Of a stretch of 64,000 nucleotides of DNA, positions 1-8,962 are shown piece after piece. This DNA is from Psychromarinibacter halotolerans (GTDB lineage Bacteria; Pseudomonadota; Alphaproteobacteria; Rhodobacterales; Rhodobacteraceae), in NCBI RefSeq assembly GCF_029168315.1, contig NZ_JARGYD010000009.1, forward strand, positions 115,446 through 179,445, written 5' to 3'. Every line of letters starts with the position of its first letter. The first letter of the stretch is position 1. The notes beneath the pieces were generated by a model, which worked only from the letters and a program-made list of their open reading frames with translations, did not search any database and was not told where the DNA came from. The translations under genes and the position numbers were made by a program.

Positions 1-839
1 CGCTGGCCGCCATCCAGATGCGCGTCGTCGGCCTGTTCCCCGGCGCGCAGCATCGTCGTGCCGCAGACGTCGCAGGGGCGCGGGCGGTTGCGAAGATGGC
101 GGCGCACCGCGAAGACCACCGCGCCCACCGGCGCGGCGATCAGGCCCCATGCAAACTGGCCCAGCGCCTGTATCCAGTGCCAGATGCGGCCGAACCCGCG
201 TTCCAGCGTGGTCGCTTCGAACTCGTCGGGATAGTTGCCGGTCAACTCGAAGATCGTCTCGTCCACGCCGGTCAGAATGCCCGCTTGGTACGCCTCGTCG
301 CGGAAGTCGGGCAGGAAGCCCTCGTCCACGACCCGCTGCATCCGCTCGTCCCAGGCGCGGGAATACCCTGCCCCGATCTCGATCCGAATCCGGCGGTCAC
401 CGACCGAGACCAGCACCAGCACCCCGTCGTTGCTGTCCGCGTTGCCGATGCCCCATGTGTTGAACAGCGCCGTCGCGAAGGTTTCCAGCGTCCCCCTATG
501 CCCATAGGTGGCAAGGTCCGGGATCGTCAGAACGGTCATCTCGATACCGGTCTGGTCGTACAGCAGGATCAGGTCGTCGCGAACGGCACCTTCCGCCGTA
601 TCGTCCAGAACGTCGGCGTAGTCGTTCACGTAAACATCGGAATAGCCGGGGATCGTGCCGACGGCGCGCTCGGCATCACTTTGTACCGCGTCGGGGCTGA
701 AGCTGACCGGACCTGCAGGAAGCTCGGCCAGCGGGGCGGCGGGACGCGTCAGCGTTCCCACAAGAAACCCTGCGCCCAGCCCGATGACGACCACGGCGAA
801 GGCGATCGCCAGTGCGAAATTCATATCGTGTTTCGTCAT
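1..839 (-). CDS. TPM-domain membrane protein, 3' end cut by window edge
   Basis: The frame starts with ATG at 839 and stays open to the left edge, about 279 codons, so the C-terminus is missing. Residues about 8-30 form a hydrophobic anchor. A TPM domain (YgcG/Psb32 type) follows at about 60-200, opening with the characteristic VNDYADVL stretch and containing the DGVLVLVSVGDRR strand. A second hydrophobic segment near 220-245 is followed by a CDVC motif, which may begin a small zinc ribbon. Proteins of this family are membrane-anchored with the TPM domain outside the cytoplasm; the biochemical role is generally unknown and I cannot assign one. It is transcribed toward the left edge. Confidence 0.8.
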   Translation of the reverse strand, partial: MTKHDMNFALAIAFAVVVIGLGAGFLVGTLTRPAAPLAELPAGPVSFSPDAVQSDAERAVGTIPGYSDVYVNDYADVLDDTAEGAVRDDLILLYDQTGIEMTVLTIPDLATYGHRGTLETFATALFNTWGIGNADSNDGVLVLVSVGDRRIRIEIGAGYSRAWDERMQRVVDEGFLPDFRDEAYQAGILTGVDETIFELTGNYPDEFEATTLERGFGRIWHWIQALGQFAWGLIAAPVGAVVFAVRRHLRNRPRPCDVCGTTMLRAGEQADDAHLDGGQ

Positions 840-970
840 CCGCCTGCCCTGCCCGCGCCTTTCCTGTCTGGCGAGACCCTAGGCGGCGGAACGGCATGCG
901 CCAATGGCGGAATTCCGGTATCGGAAACGGACCGCCCGGACCCAGCCCGGACGGCCCGCAAGACCTTGGC

Positions 971-2014
971 CTAGAACGGGTTCGGATGCATCCGGTTCGC
1001 CTCGTCGATCTGTTCGAGAACCTCGTCGGACAGCGTGAGTTCACCGCCCTGAAGCGCGATCTCGACATGTTCGACCGACGACGCGCCGAAGATCGGCGAC
1101 GCGACCGAATGCCGGGTCAGCGCCCATGCCAGCGCCATCGCCGACGGGTCCATCCCGTGCCGTTTGGCGATGGCGATATACGCCTCGATCGCCGGCCAGA
1201 CCTTGGGATTGATCCGCCCGTTCAGCGTGCTTTCCTGCGCGCGGCGGGTTTTCTCGGGCGTCAACTCGGGCCCGTACTTGCCCGAGATCAGCCCCATCCC
1301 CAGCGGCGAGAACGGGATCTGCGGCACGTCTTCCGCCAGACAGGCCTCGGCAAGGTCGGTGTCGGCGATCCGGTGCAGGATCGAGTACTCGTTCTGGATC
1401 GTCAGCGGACGCGGCAGGCCGTTCTCTTCGGCGACGCGGACCCATGTGGTCAGGCCCCACGCCGTCTCGTTCGACAGGCCCCAATGGCGGATCTTGCCCG
1501 CCTCGATCAGGCGCTGCATTCCGCCCATCAGGTCGATCATGTGCGCTTCGATGGCGGCGCGGTCGATGCGCTCGGGGTTGTATTTCCACTGGGCGCGCAT
1601 GTGGTACTGCGGGCGCAGCGGGAAATGCGTCTGGTACAGGTCGATCACGTCCGTCTGCAGCCGCTTCAACGAGCCGTCGACCGTACGCTGCACGATGTCG
1701 CCGGAATAGCCCTCGCCGTCGCGCACCGCGCCTTGGTTCGGGGCCGCGACCTTGGTGGCCAGCACGATGTCGTCCCGCCGACCGGTCTTGGCGATCCAGC
1801 TGCCGACGATCTCTTCGGTGCGGCCAACGGTCTCTGCTTTGACCGGGTAGGTCGGGTAAACCTCTGCGGTGTCGACGAAATTGATGCCGCCGGCGATTGC
1901 GGCGTTCATCTGCGCGTGGCCCTCGGCCTCGGTGTTGCGGCTGCCCCACCCCATCGTGCCAAGGCACAGGCGCGAGACCTGAAGGTCACTGCGGCCCAGC
2001 TTGATCCTGTCCAT
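971..2014 (-). CDS. aldo/keto reductase (Tas-like)
   Basis: This 347-residue protein has the aldo/keto reductase (alpha/beta)8 barrel layout. The opening IKLGRSDLQVSRLCLGTMGWG strand is typical of the family, as are the DTAEVY motif carrying the catalytic Asp/Tyr, the catalytic Lys in LATKV, and the His in YQTHFPLR. The C-terminal third (SVASPIFGASSVEHV) is the NADPH-binding end. It is closest in style to Tas/YajO-like NADPH oxidoreductases; the substrate is unknown. The ATG at 2014 is preceded by CAGGAGAAC, so the much longer open frame upstream is not used. It stands alone, divergent from the imuA homologue. Confidence 0.92.
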   Translation of the reverse strand: MDRIKLGRSDLQVSRLCLGTMGWGSRNTEAEGHAQMNAAIAGGINFVDTAEVYPTYPVKAETVGRTEEIVGSWIAKTGRRDDIVLATKVAAPNQGAVRDGEGYSGDIVQRTVDGSLKRLQTDVIDLYQTHFPLRPQYHMRAQWKYNPERIDRAAIEAHMIDLMGGMQRLIEAGKIRHWGLSNETAWGLTTWVRVAEENGLPRPLTIQNEYSILHRIADTDLAEACLAEDVPQIPFSPLGMGLISGKYGPELTPEKTRRAQESTLNGRINPKVWPAIEAYIAIAKRHGMDPSAMALAWALTRHSVASPIFGASSVEHVEIALQGGELTLSDEVLEQIDEANRMHPNPF

Positions 2015-2127
2015 GTTCGTTCTCCTGTTCGGGTGCTGGGCGCAAGCTAACCGCTGGTCGCTCAGGGGCAAGCGGGTTTGCCCAGGACGGGCGCTGTTTG
2101 CGCGGGGCGGACGCTGTTTGCACTTGA

Positions 2128-2142
2128 GAACAAAATGGGAAC
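2128..2142 (+). promoter_or_regulatory. LexA (SOS) box of alphaproteobacterial type
   Basis: The sequence GAAC-AAAATGG-GAAC is an exact GAAC-N7-GAAC direct repeat, the LexA operator known from Rhodobacter and other alphaproteobacteria. It ends 17 bp before the imuA start at 2159 and would overlap that promoter. A third GAAC follows at 2153-2156. Confidence 0.85.
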
Positions 2143-2158
2143 ATGTAGGATGGGAACC

Positions 2159-2797
2159 ATGACCGCCCATCTTCTGTCCCGCACCACGTCGTCCCGCGAC
2201 CGCGACCGGCCCGCCCTGTCCTTTCTGGACGGGATGGCGCTGCCGCTGGCCCGCGCGCACGAGTTCTGCGGCGACGCCCGGCGCACGCTGGCGGCGCTGG
2301 TGGCGGCCCGGACCGAGGGGCCGGTGTTCTGGATCTCGCCCTCGTGGCAGCCCGAACGGCTGAACCCCGAGGCGGCCGCGCACCTGTTCGACCCCGGCCG
2401 CGTGGTGTTTCTTGAACCGCAGCGCGCCGAGGATCTGCTGTGGTGCCTCGAAGAGGTGCTGCGCGCGGGCGTGGTGCCGCTGGCGGTGGCCGACCTGCCG
2501 GGCCCGCCGGGAATGACGGCGGTGCGGCGGCTGCACCTTGCCGCCGAAACCGGCGCGGCCGAGGGCGAAGTGGCGCCGCTGGGCCTGATCCTGACCCCCG
2601 GAGACGGCGGCGCGCCGGGGATCGAGTCGCGCTGGCGGATGCGCTCGGCGCACGGGATGCAGGCGGACGCGTCCGGCAAGCTGCGGCAGGGCTGGCACCT
2701 GCACCGCCTGCGCGCCCGCACCGCGCCGGTGCAGGGCTGGCAGGTGAACCTTTCGCCACAGGGGCTTCGCGCGGCCCCGCTGTCGGAAGCGGCTTAA
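2159..2797 (+). CDS. imuA: ImuA-like damage-inducible protein
   Basis: This 212-residue protein resembles the RecA-like ImuA/SulA-related proteins found in alphaproteobacterial mutagenesis cassettes. Recognisable parts are the HEFCGDARRTLAALVAAR start, a hydrophobic beta strand GPVFWISPSWQPERL, and the RAEDLLWCLEEVLRAG/PLAVADLPGPPG segment. ImuA proteins take part in translesion synthesis with the Y-family factor ImuB and polymerase DnaE2. The LexA box just upstream supports SOS control. In-frame ATGs at 2135 and 2150 exist, but 2159 gives the natural N-terminus MTAHLLSR. The next gene is metG, so imuB and dnaE2 are not adjacent here. The assignment rests on remembered family similarity plus the operator. 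Confidence 0.75.
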   Translation: MTAHLLSRTTSSRDRDRPALSFLDGMALPLARAHEFCGDARRTLAALVAARTEGPVFWISPSWQPERLNPEAAAHLFDPGRVVFLEPQRAEDLLWCLEEVLRAGVVPLAVADLPGPPGMTAVRRLHLAAETGAAEGEVAPLGLILTPGDGGAPGIESRWRMRSAHGMQADASGKLRQGWHLHRLRARTAPVQGWQVNLSPQGLRAAPLSEAA

Positions 2798-2935
2798 GCC
2801 GCGCGCGCCAGTCCCCGCATCCCAGTCCCCGCACCCCCGTCCCCAGACCTGTGGCCCGCATCCCGCGTCCCGCCTGCCTCTGGCCCATTCCCTGCGAATA
2901 GGCTAAGGCGCGCGGGACACCAAAAGGACGCGAAC

Positions 2936-4654
2936 ATGGCCCGGATTCTCATCACCTCCGCCATTCCCTACATCAACGGGATCAAGCACCTGGGCAACCT
3001 TGTCGGCTCCCAGCTGCCCGCCGACCTCTACGCCCGGTTCTGCCGCGCGCGGGGCGACGAGGTCATGTTCATCTGCGCCACCGACGAACACGGCACCCCT
3101 GCCGAGCTTGCCGCCGCCAAGGCTGGCAAACCGGTGGCCGAGTACTGCGCCGAAATGCACGAGGTCCAGAAAGGCCTGAGCGACGGCTTCCGCCTGTCCT
3201 TCGACAAGTTCGGCCGGTCCTCCAGCCCGCAGAACCGCGCGCTGACGCAGTATTTCGCAGGCCGGCTGGCCGACAACGGCTACATCGAGGAAGTCAGCGA
3301 AAAGCAGGTCTATTCCAACGCCGACGGCCGCTTCCTGCCCGACCGCTACATCGAGGGCACCTGCCCCAACTGCGGCTACGACAAGGCGCGCGGCGACCAG
3401 TGCGAGAACTGCACCAAGCAGCTGGACCCGACCGACCTGATCGACCCGCGCTCGGCGATCTCGGGGTCCACCGATCTGGAAGTGCGCGAGACCAAGCACC
3501 TGTACCTGCGCCAGTCGGCGCTGAAGGACCGGCTGGACGCATGGATCGACGAAAAGACCGACTGGCCCGTGCTGACCACCTCGATCGCGAAGAAATGGCT
3601 GCACGACGGCGACGGGCTGCAAGACCGTGGCATCACCCGTGACCTTGACTGGGGCGTGCCGGTGAAACGCGGCGACGCGGACTGGCCGGGGATGGAAGGC
3701 AAGGTCTTCTACGTCTGGTTCGACGCCCCGATCGAATACATCGCCGCGACCAAGGAATGGGCCGACGAAAAAGGTCTGGACGACGACGCGTGGCAAAGCT
3801 GGTGGCGCACCGACAAGGGCGCGGACGACGTCCGCTATGTCCAGTTCATGGGCAAGGACAACGTGCCGTTCCACACCCTGTCCTTCCCCGCCACGATCAT
3901 CGGCTCGGGCGACCCGTGGAAGCTGGTCGATTACATCAAGTCGTTCAACTACCTGAACTACGATGGCGGCCAGTTCAGCACCTCGCAGGGGCGCGGCGTG
4001 TTCATGGATCAGGCGCTGGACATCCTGCCCGCCGATTACTGGCGCTGGTGGTTGCTAAGCCACGCGCCCGAGAACTCGGACAGCGAATTCACGTGGGAGA
4101 ACTTCCAAGCCTCGGTGAACAAGGACCTTGCCGACGTGCTGGGCAACTTCGCCAGCCGCGTCACCAAGTTCTGCCGCTCGAAGTTCGGCGAGGTCGTCCC
4201 CGAGGGCGGCGAGACCGGCCCGCGTGAACAGGCGCTGATCGCCGACCTGTCGAAACGGCTTGATGCCTATCAGACCCACATGGAGGCGATCGACGTCCGC
4301 AAGGCATCGTCCGAGCTGCGCGCGATGTGGGCCGCCGGGAACGAGTACCTGCAAGAAGCCGCGCCGTGGTCCGTGTTCAAGGAAGACGAGGCCGCCGCCG
4401 CCGCGATCATCCGGCTGTCGCTGAACCTGATCCGGTTGTACGGCGTGCTGTCGGCCCCGTTCATCCCCGATGCCTCGGCCGAGATGCTGAAGGCGATGAA
4501 CGCGGAAGACGCCGCGTGGCCGAAGGACATCGCCTCTGCGCTGTCCGCCCTGCCCGCCGGGCAGGCGTTCACCGTGCCAGAGAACCTGTTCCGCAAGATC
4601 ACGGACGACGAGCGCGCGGACTGGCAGTCGCGCTTCTCCGGCGTGCGCAGCTAA
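2936..4654 (+). CDS. metG: methionyl-tRNA synthetase
   Basis: MetG (572 residues) charges tRNA-Met in the cytoplasm. The class I signature is visible as PYINGIKHLGN near residues 10-20. A zinc finger of the type CPNC...CENC lies at about 143-161, and the KMSKS-equivalent loop reads FSTSQGRG around 345-352. The C-terminal anticodon-binding helical domain follows. The length fits the shorter MetG form without the C-terminal tRNA-binding domain. The start ATG at 2936 is preceded by AAAGGACGCGAAC. It is a monocistronic housekeeping gene; two strong hairpins follow its stop. Confidence 0.97.
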   Translation: MARILITSAIPYINGIKHLGNLVGSQLPADLYARFCRARGDEVMFICATDEHGTPAELAAAKAGKPVAEYCAEMHEVQKGLSDGFRLSFDKFGRSSSPQNRALTQYFAGRLADNGYIEEVSEKQVYSNADGRFLPDRYIEGTCPNCGYDKARGDQCENCTKQLDPTDLIDPRSAISGSTDLEVRETKHLYLRQSALKDRLDAWIDEKTDWPVLTTSIAKKWLHDGDGLQDRGITRDLDWGVPVKRGDADWPGMEGKVFYVWFDAPIEYIAATKEWADEKGLDDDAWQSWWRTDKGADDVRYVQFMGKDNVPFHTLSFPATIIGSGDPWKLVDYIKSFNYLNYDGGQFSTSQGRGVFMDQALDILPADYWRWWLLSHAPENSDSEFTWENFQASVNKDLADVLGNFASRVTKFCRSKFGEVVPEGGETGPREQALIADLSKRLDAYQTHMEAIDVRKASSELRAMWAAGNEYLQEAAPWSVFKEDEAAAAAIIRLSLNLIRLYGVLSAPFIPDASAEMLKAMNAEDAAWPKDIASALSALPAGQAFTVPENLFRKITDDERADWQSRFSGVRS

Positions 4655-4662
4655 GGCGTGAT

Positions 4663-4711
4663 CCACGTCTGCCGTCGCGGCAGGCGTGGTGGCCCGGTGG
4701 AAAGCCGGGCC
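4663..4711 (+). terminator. paired hairpins after metG
   Basis: Two back-to-back inverted repeats follow metG: CCACG-t-CTGCCG paired with CGGCAG-g-CGTGG (4663-4689), and GGCCCGG paired with CCGGGCC (4691-4711). There is no T-run, so termination efficiency is uncertain; they may act as RNA 3'-end stabilisers. Confidence 0.45.
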
Positions 4712-4755
4712 GCAAGCCCCTAGATCAGGCCGGTCCGCCAGTTCAGGAGTGACCG

Positions 4756-5730
4756 ATGGTTCCGTATTCCGTTCTCGACCTTTCGCCCGTGCCCGCCGGC
4801 AAGACCCCGGCCGACGCGCTGGCGAATTCCGTCGACCTTGCCCAGAACGCCGAGACCTGGGGCTATAATCGCTACTGGCTGGCCGAGCATCACAACATGA
4901 CCGGTATCGCGTCGGCGGCAACGTCGCTGGTGATCAGCCATGTCGCGGCGAACACCAAGACGATCCGCGTGGGCGCTGGCGGCATCATGCTGCCCAACCA
5001 TTCGCCGCTGGTGATCGCCGAGCAGTTCGGCACGCTGGCGACGCTGTACCCCGGCCGGATCGACCTTGGGCTGGGCCGTGCGCCCGGCACCGACATGGGC
5101 ACCGCCCGCGCCCTGCGCCGCGGCATGGGGAATAACGACGACTTCCCCAACGACGTGGTCGAACTGATGTCCTACCTCGGCCCGGAACAGCCCGACGCCC
5201 GCGTGCGCGCGGTTCCGGGCACCGGGACCGAGGTTCCGGTCTGGATGCTGGGGTCCAGCCTGTACGGCGCGCAACTGGCGGCGCATCTTGGCCTGCCATA
5301 CGCCTTCGCGTCGCATTTCGCGCCCGGCTACCTGCAGCCCGCGCTTGAAACCTACCGGTCCAGCTATCGCCCGTCCGAAGCTTGGCCCGAGCCGCATTTC
5401 ATGCTTGCGATCAACGTGTTCGCTGCCGACACCGATGAAGAAGGCGCGCGCCTTCGGACCTCGATGCAGCAGACCTTCCTGAACCTGCGCCGCGGCCGTC
5501 CCGGCCCGCTTCCGGCGCCGGTCGACACGCTGGACGCGACGCCCGACGAACTGGCGGGCGTGAACGAGGCGCTGATGGTCAGCGCGGTTGGCAGCAAGGA
5601 TACGGTGCGGGCCCGGCTGGACGAACTGATCGGCATGTTCAAACCCGACGAGGTCATCCTGACCGGTCAGATCCACGACCACGACGCACGGGTGAAATCC
5701 TTCGGCATGGCGGCGGACATCCTCGGCTGA
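4756..5730 (+). CDS. LLM-class flavin-dependent oxidoreductase (luciferase-like)
   Basis: This 324-residue protein belongs to the bacterial luciferase-like monooxygenase superfamily, in the MsnO8 subgroup. Family marks are the start VPYSVLDLSPVPAG, the helix WLAEHHNM, the strand RVGAGGIMLPNHSPLVIAEQFGTL, and LGLGRAPGTD, a phosphate-binding loop for FMN in this family. A TIM-barrel flavoenzyme using reduced flavin is expected; the substrate cannot be told. ATG at 4756 is preceded by CAGGAGTGACCG. It appears to be a single-gene unit. Confidence 0.9.
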   Translation: MVPYSVLDLSPVPAGKTPADALANSVDLAQNAETWGYNRYWLAEHHNMTGIASAATSLVISHVAANTKTIRVGAGGIMLPNHSPLVIAEQFGTLATLYPGRIDLGLGRAPGTDMGTARALRRGMGNNDDFPNDVVELMSYLGPEQPDARVRAVPGTGTEVPVWMLGSSLYGAQLAAHLGLPYAFASHFAPGYLQPALETYRSSYRPSEAWPEPHFMLAINVFAADTDEEGARLRTSMQQTFLNLRRGRPGPLPAPVDTLDATPDELAGVNEALMVSAVGSKDTVRARLDELIGMFKPDEVILTGQIHDHDARVKSFGMAADILG

Positions 5731-5838
5731 TGCGGCGCGTCCGCGTTTACGAGGAATAAACCCGGGGCCTTTAGTCCTCTGGCATCCGGTTGTGGCCCGG
5801 TCATCCCGGCCGACGCCCACCGGCGCCGGAGGGTTGCC

Positions 5839-6756
5839 ATGCGCCGACGTCTATTTCTTTGCCTGTGTGCCGCGCTGCTTGCGCCGCCCGCCGCCCACGC
5901 GCAACAGGCGACCCCGGATCACGTGTTTCAGCGCACGGAAGAAATCCTGCTGCATCTCGACCTGCTGAATACGGCGAATTTCTCTGAATCCGCCGGGGTC
6001 GAGGTGCCGTCAGACCCGACCCGCCCGCGCCACGTCCTGCAATCGGCGCGGGACGTGTGGCGCAAGCTGCAATTGTTGCGCTACATGAACGGCCTGCCCA
6101 CGGCGTCGCTGGACCCCGTCCCCGCGCGCGAGGTGACGCCAGCGGACGTCAAGGACGTGATGGACCGCGTTTTGTCGGGTGTCGTCGACCTGCGTGGCGC
6201 CTATGGCGTCGACGATCCGGTGACCGCCCCCGCCCTGCCGCAAGGCAAGACGCCCGCCGACGTCTATGCCAACCTGATGCGCATCGACGCGCAGCTTGAT
6301 GCGCTGGGTGTCCCCGCCACGGTGCCGAACGACGTGTTCCAGCTGGCATCCAGCGTCCTGATGGCGCTTGAGGATATCGCCACCCACGCCGGGATCGAGG
6401 CGGACACAGCCTCGTTGTGGCCCGAAACCGGGCGCACGCCGGAAAACGTGTACAAGGCAGTGCACCAACTGATCGCCGATCTGAAGACCCTGTCAGACGC
6501 CGACGCGCGCTTTGCAGTGGACGGCATCGTGGACCCGTCCCTTGTGTCTGGCGACATCACCCCGTCCGAAGTGATGAAGATCCTGTCGCGCGCCATGGCC
6601 GACGTACAGGCGATCCGCGCCGCCGCAGGTGTGCCCGACCCGGCCGAAACCGCGCCCTACGTCGGCGGCAAGACCCCGTCCGACGTGTATTTCGCAGTCA
6701 AACGCGCCCGCGCCGTGGTCGCCGCCCTGTCGGGCGCCAGCGGCAGCCTGTTCTAA
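5839..6756 (+). CDS. secreted protein made of eight ~38-residue repeats
   Basis: I do not recognise this 305-residue protein. It has a clear Sec signal peptide (MRRR, then a hydrophobic core, cleavage expected after AHA near residue 21). The mature part is built from units starting with a (T/R/V)P-x-(D/E/H)-V-(F/Y/L) motif, with the Pro at residues 26, 63, 101, 139, 163, 201, 242 and 280, a spacing mostly of 37-41 residues (one of 24). Each unit continues as one or two predicted amphipathic helices ending in an L-x-x-L pattern, so an all-helical repeat rod or solenoid in the periplasm is likely. The chemoreceptor gene starts 22 bp downstream, suggesting co-transcription and possibly a shared sensory role, which is inference only. 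Confidence 0.85.
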   Translation: MRRRLFLCLCAALLAPPAAHAQQATPDHVFQRTEEILLHLDLLNTANFSESAGVEVPSDPTRPRHVLQSARDVWRKLQLLRYMNGLPTASLDPVPAREVTPADVKDVMDRVLSGVVDLRGAYGVDDPVTAPALPQGKTPADVYANLMRIDAQLDALGVPATVPNDVFQLASSVLMALEDIATHAGIEADTASLWPETGRTPENVYKAVHQLIADLKTLSDADARFAVDGIVDPSLVSGDITPSEVMKILSRAMADVQAIRAAAGVPDPAETAPYVGGKTPSDVYFAVKRARAVVAALSGASGSLF

Positions 6757-6778
6757 GCCCTTGGCAGGAGGATCGCGC

Positions 6779-8848
6779 ATGACCGCGGACGACACCGTCA
6801 CCGAAGCAGAACCGCGCCGGACCGTCTTCGGCCTTGCCGCCCGGATCATGGCATGGGTCGTCGGCCCGATCTTCTTTCTTGCCATCCTGAACGCCGTCAC
6901 CATCGACCTGTCGTCGCGCCGCGCCGCCGCCTCCTTCGAACGGCAGGACGCCACGATGCGCACGGCAGAGACGGTGTCGCAGATCAGCGCGCAGATGACC
7001 GGCGCGCTGTTGGACATCAACACCAGCCTTGCCGCCCTGCTGGACCTGCGCGCCGCCAACATCGCCGCCAAGCGGTTCGAGCCGCAGGCGGAAATCGCCC
7101 TTCGCACCCGTTTGCGCAGCGCGATCCGCGCCTATTTCGGCGCGGTCATGCGCCTGTCCTCTGCGCTTGAACAGGCCGATCTTGCCGATGACCGGCTTGA
7201 CGCCGCGCTGAACCTTTTGTCCCGCAAAGCGGCCGAGATGGAGCGGATCATGTCGCTGTACATCGTGTCCAACAGCCGCACGCTGCGCCTGTCCCGCGAT
7301 GGAAACTTCGACAACGCGTCGAACAACTTCCGTTTCGAGGAACAGATCCACGTCGCGGCGATCCGGCGCAGCCTCGAAGCGGCAAGCCTCAAGTTCACAG
7401 AGGTGACGGAAACGACCGGGATGCTGCTGGGCGCCGCCAGCCGCGCAGCCGCCGCCGACGACCAACGCGCCGAAGCGCGCGGCCGCCTTGTCGCCTTCGC
7501 GATGCTGGCCGCCATCGCTTTGATCGCCACGCTTGGCGCCGTGGTATCCGTGCGCCGCTCGATCCTGCGGCCCCTCAAGCGGCTGAACGGCCAAATGGTC
7601 GCCATCGCTGGCGGGACACTGGACACCTCCCTGCCCGACACGGACCGCCACGACGAGCTTGGGGCAATGGCCCGCTCGGTCGAGGTGTTCCGCGAGAACG
7701 CGATCGAAAAACTGCGCCTTCAGGAAGAGGAGCGCCGCGCACAGGCCGCCGCGCAAGAGGCCGAACGCGAACGATTGGCCGAGGACGCCGCGCGGGAGGA
7801 AGAGGAACGCCGCCGCGAAGACGCCGACGCCGAACGCGCGCGTCAGGATCAGGCCGAACGCGACGCGGCCCGCCGCATCGCCGAGCAAGAGCGTCAGGCG
7901 CGGCTGGCCGAGCAGGGCCGCGTGGTCACGGAACTGGCCGACGCCCTTGGCCGCCTGGCGGCCGGCGACTTGTCGCACGGCATCGACGCCGAACTGGCCG
8001 AGGGTTACGATACGCTGCGCGTGGACTTCAACGCCGCCGTCGCGCAGCTGACCGACACGATGGGGCACATCCTTCTGTCGACGGAGACGATCCGGAACGA
8101 GGTCGACCAGATCTCCGGCGCCTCGGATTCACTGGCGCAACGCACCGAAAGCCAGGCCGCGTCGCTGCAGGAAACCTCTGCCGCGCTCGAGGTGCTGACC
8201 GCCGCCATGAAGTCCGCCGCCGACAGCTCTGCCGAGGTCGACACCTTCGTGCGCGAGGCTCGGGATACGGCCGAAAACAGCAAAGAGGCCGTGACCCGGA
8301 TGGTCGGCGCGATGGAGGGCATCAGCCGTTCGTCGCAAGAGACCGGCCGCATCGTGAACCTGATCGACGACATCGCTTTCCAGACCAACCTTCTGGCGCT
8401 GAACGCCGGGGTCGAAGCCGCCCGCGCCGGCGAGGCCGGGCGCGGCTTCGCCGTCGTCGCCTCCGAGGTTCGCGCCCTCGCCCAGCGCGCATCGGAAGCG
8501 GCGCAGGACATCACCGCCCTGATCGCCCGAAGCGACGAACAGGTCCGCGCCGGAACCGGCTTCGTCGACGAGGTTCAGACCGCGCTTGTCGGCATCGTGA
8601 CCACGGTCGGCTCGGTCGCCGAACGGGTGTCGGGCATCACCGTCAAGATGAGCGGCCAGTCAGAGACGCTGGGCGGCATCAACGCCGCCGTCGCGCAGTT
8701 GGACCAGCTGACCCAGAAGAACGCCGCCATGTTCGAAGAAACCACGGCAGCCACGCGGCTTCTTGTCTCTGAATGCGAAACGCTTGGCCATGCGGTCGGC
8801 CGGTTCACCCTGCCCGACGACCCCGAGGACCTGCGCGGCGCCGCCTGA
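6779..8848 (+). CDS. methyl-accepting chemotaxis protein
   Basis: This 689-residue chemoreceptor has TM1 at about 20-42, a helical periplasmic region to about 235, TM2 at about 238-260, then a HAMP domain beginning at RRSILRPLKRLNGQM. A long charged Glu/Arg/Ala-rich coiled coil (about 305-390) and a second HAMP-like stretch (VVTELADALGRLAAGDLSHGI) precede the signalling domain. The hairpin tip DIAFQTNLLALNAGVEAARAG followed by GRGFAVVASEVRALAQRA is the CheA/CheW contact region. The ATG at 6779 follows GGCAGGAGG; the frame is open further upstream over the preceding gene, but that is not supported. No C-terminal NWETF-type pentapeptide is present. The ligand is unknown; the repeat protein upstream is the natural candidate partner. 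Confidence 0.95.
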   Translation: MTADDTVTEAEPRRTVFGLAARIMAWVVGPIFFLAILNAVTIDLSSRRAAASFERQDATMRTAETVSQISAQMTGALLDINTSLAALLDLRAANIAAKRFEPQAEIALRTRLRSAIRAYFGAVMRLSSALEQADLADDRLDAALNLLSRKAAEMERIMSLYIVSNSRTLRLSRDGNFDNASNNFRFEEQIHVAAIRRSLEAASLKFTEVTETTGMLLGAASRAAAADDQRAEARGRLVAFAMLAAIALIATLGAVVSVRRSILRPLKRLNGQMVAIAGGTLDTSLPDTDRHDELGAMARSVEVFRENAIEKLRLQEEERRAQAAAQEAERERLAEDAAREEEERRREDADAERARQDQAERDAARRIAEQERQARLAEQGRVVTELADALGRLAAGDLSHGIDAELAEGYDTLRVDFNAAVAQLTDTMGHILLSTETIRNEVDQISGASDSLAQRTESQAASLQETSAALEVLTAAMKSAADSSAEVDTFVREARDTAENSKEAVTRMVGAMEGISRSSQETGRIVNLIDDIAFQTNLLALNAGVEAARAGEAGRGFAVVASEVRALAQRASEAAQDITALIARSDEQVRAGTGFVDEVQTALVGIVTTVGSVAERVSGITVKMSGQSETLGGINAAVAQLDQLTQKNAAMFEETTAATRLLVSECETLGHAVGRFTLPDDPEDLRGAA

Positions 8849-8962
8849 CGCGGCTGGCGCAGGGCCTCTGTTGCACGGGCGGCACCTGCCCGCGGACCGT
8901 CGACTTCGCAGGGCAAACCCGCTATCCCGGCGCCGAACATCCCCGGCGGCGAGGAGCAGCAA

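Noticed and set aside
2798..2935. Remnant of imuB after imuA
   Set aside because: The sequence is low-complexity C-rich repeat text with no polymerase motif.
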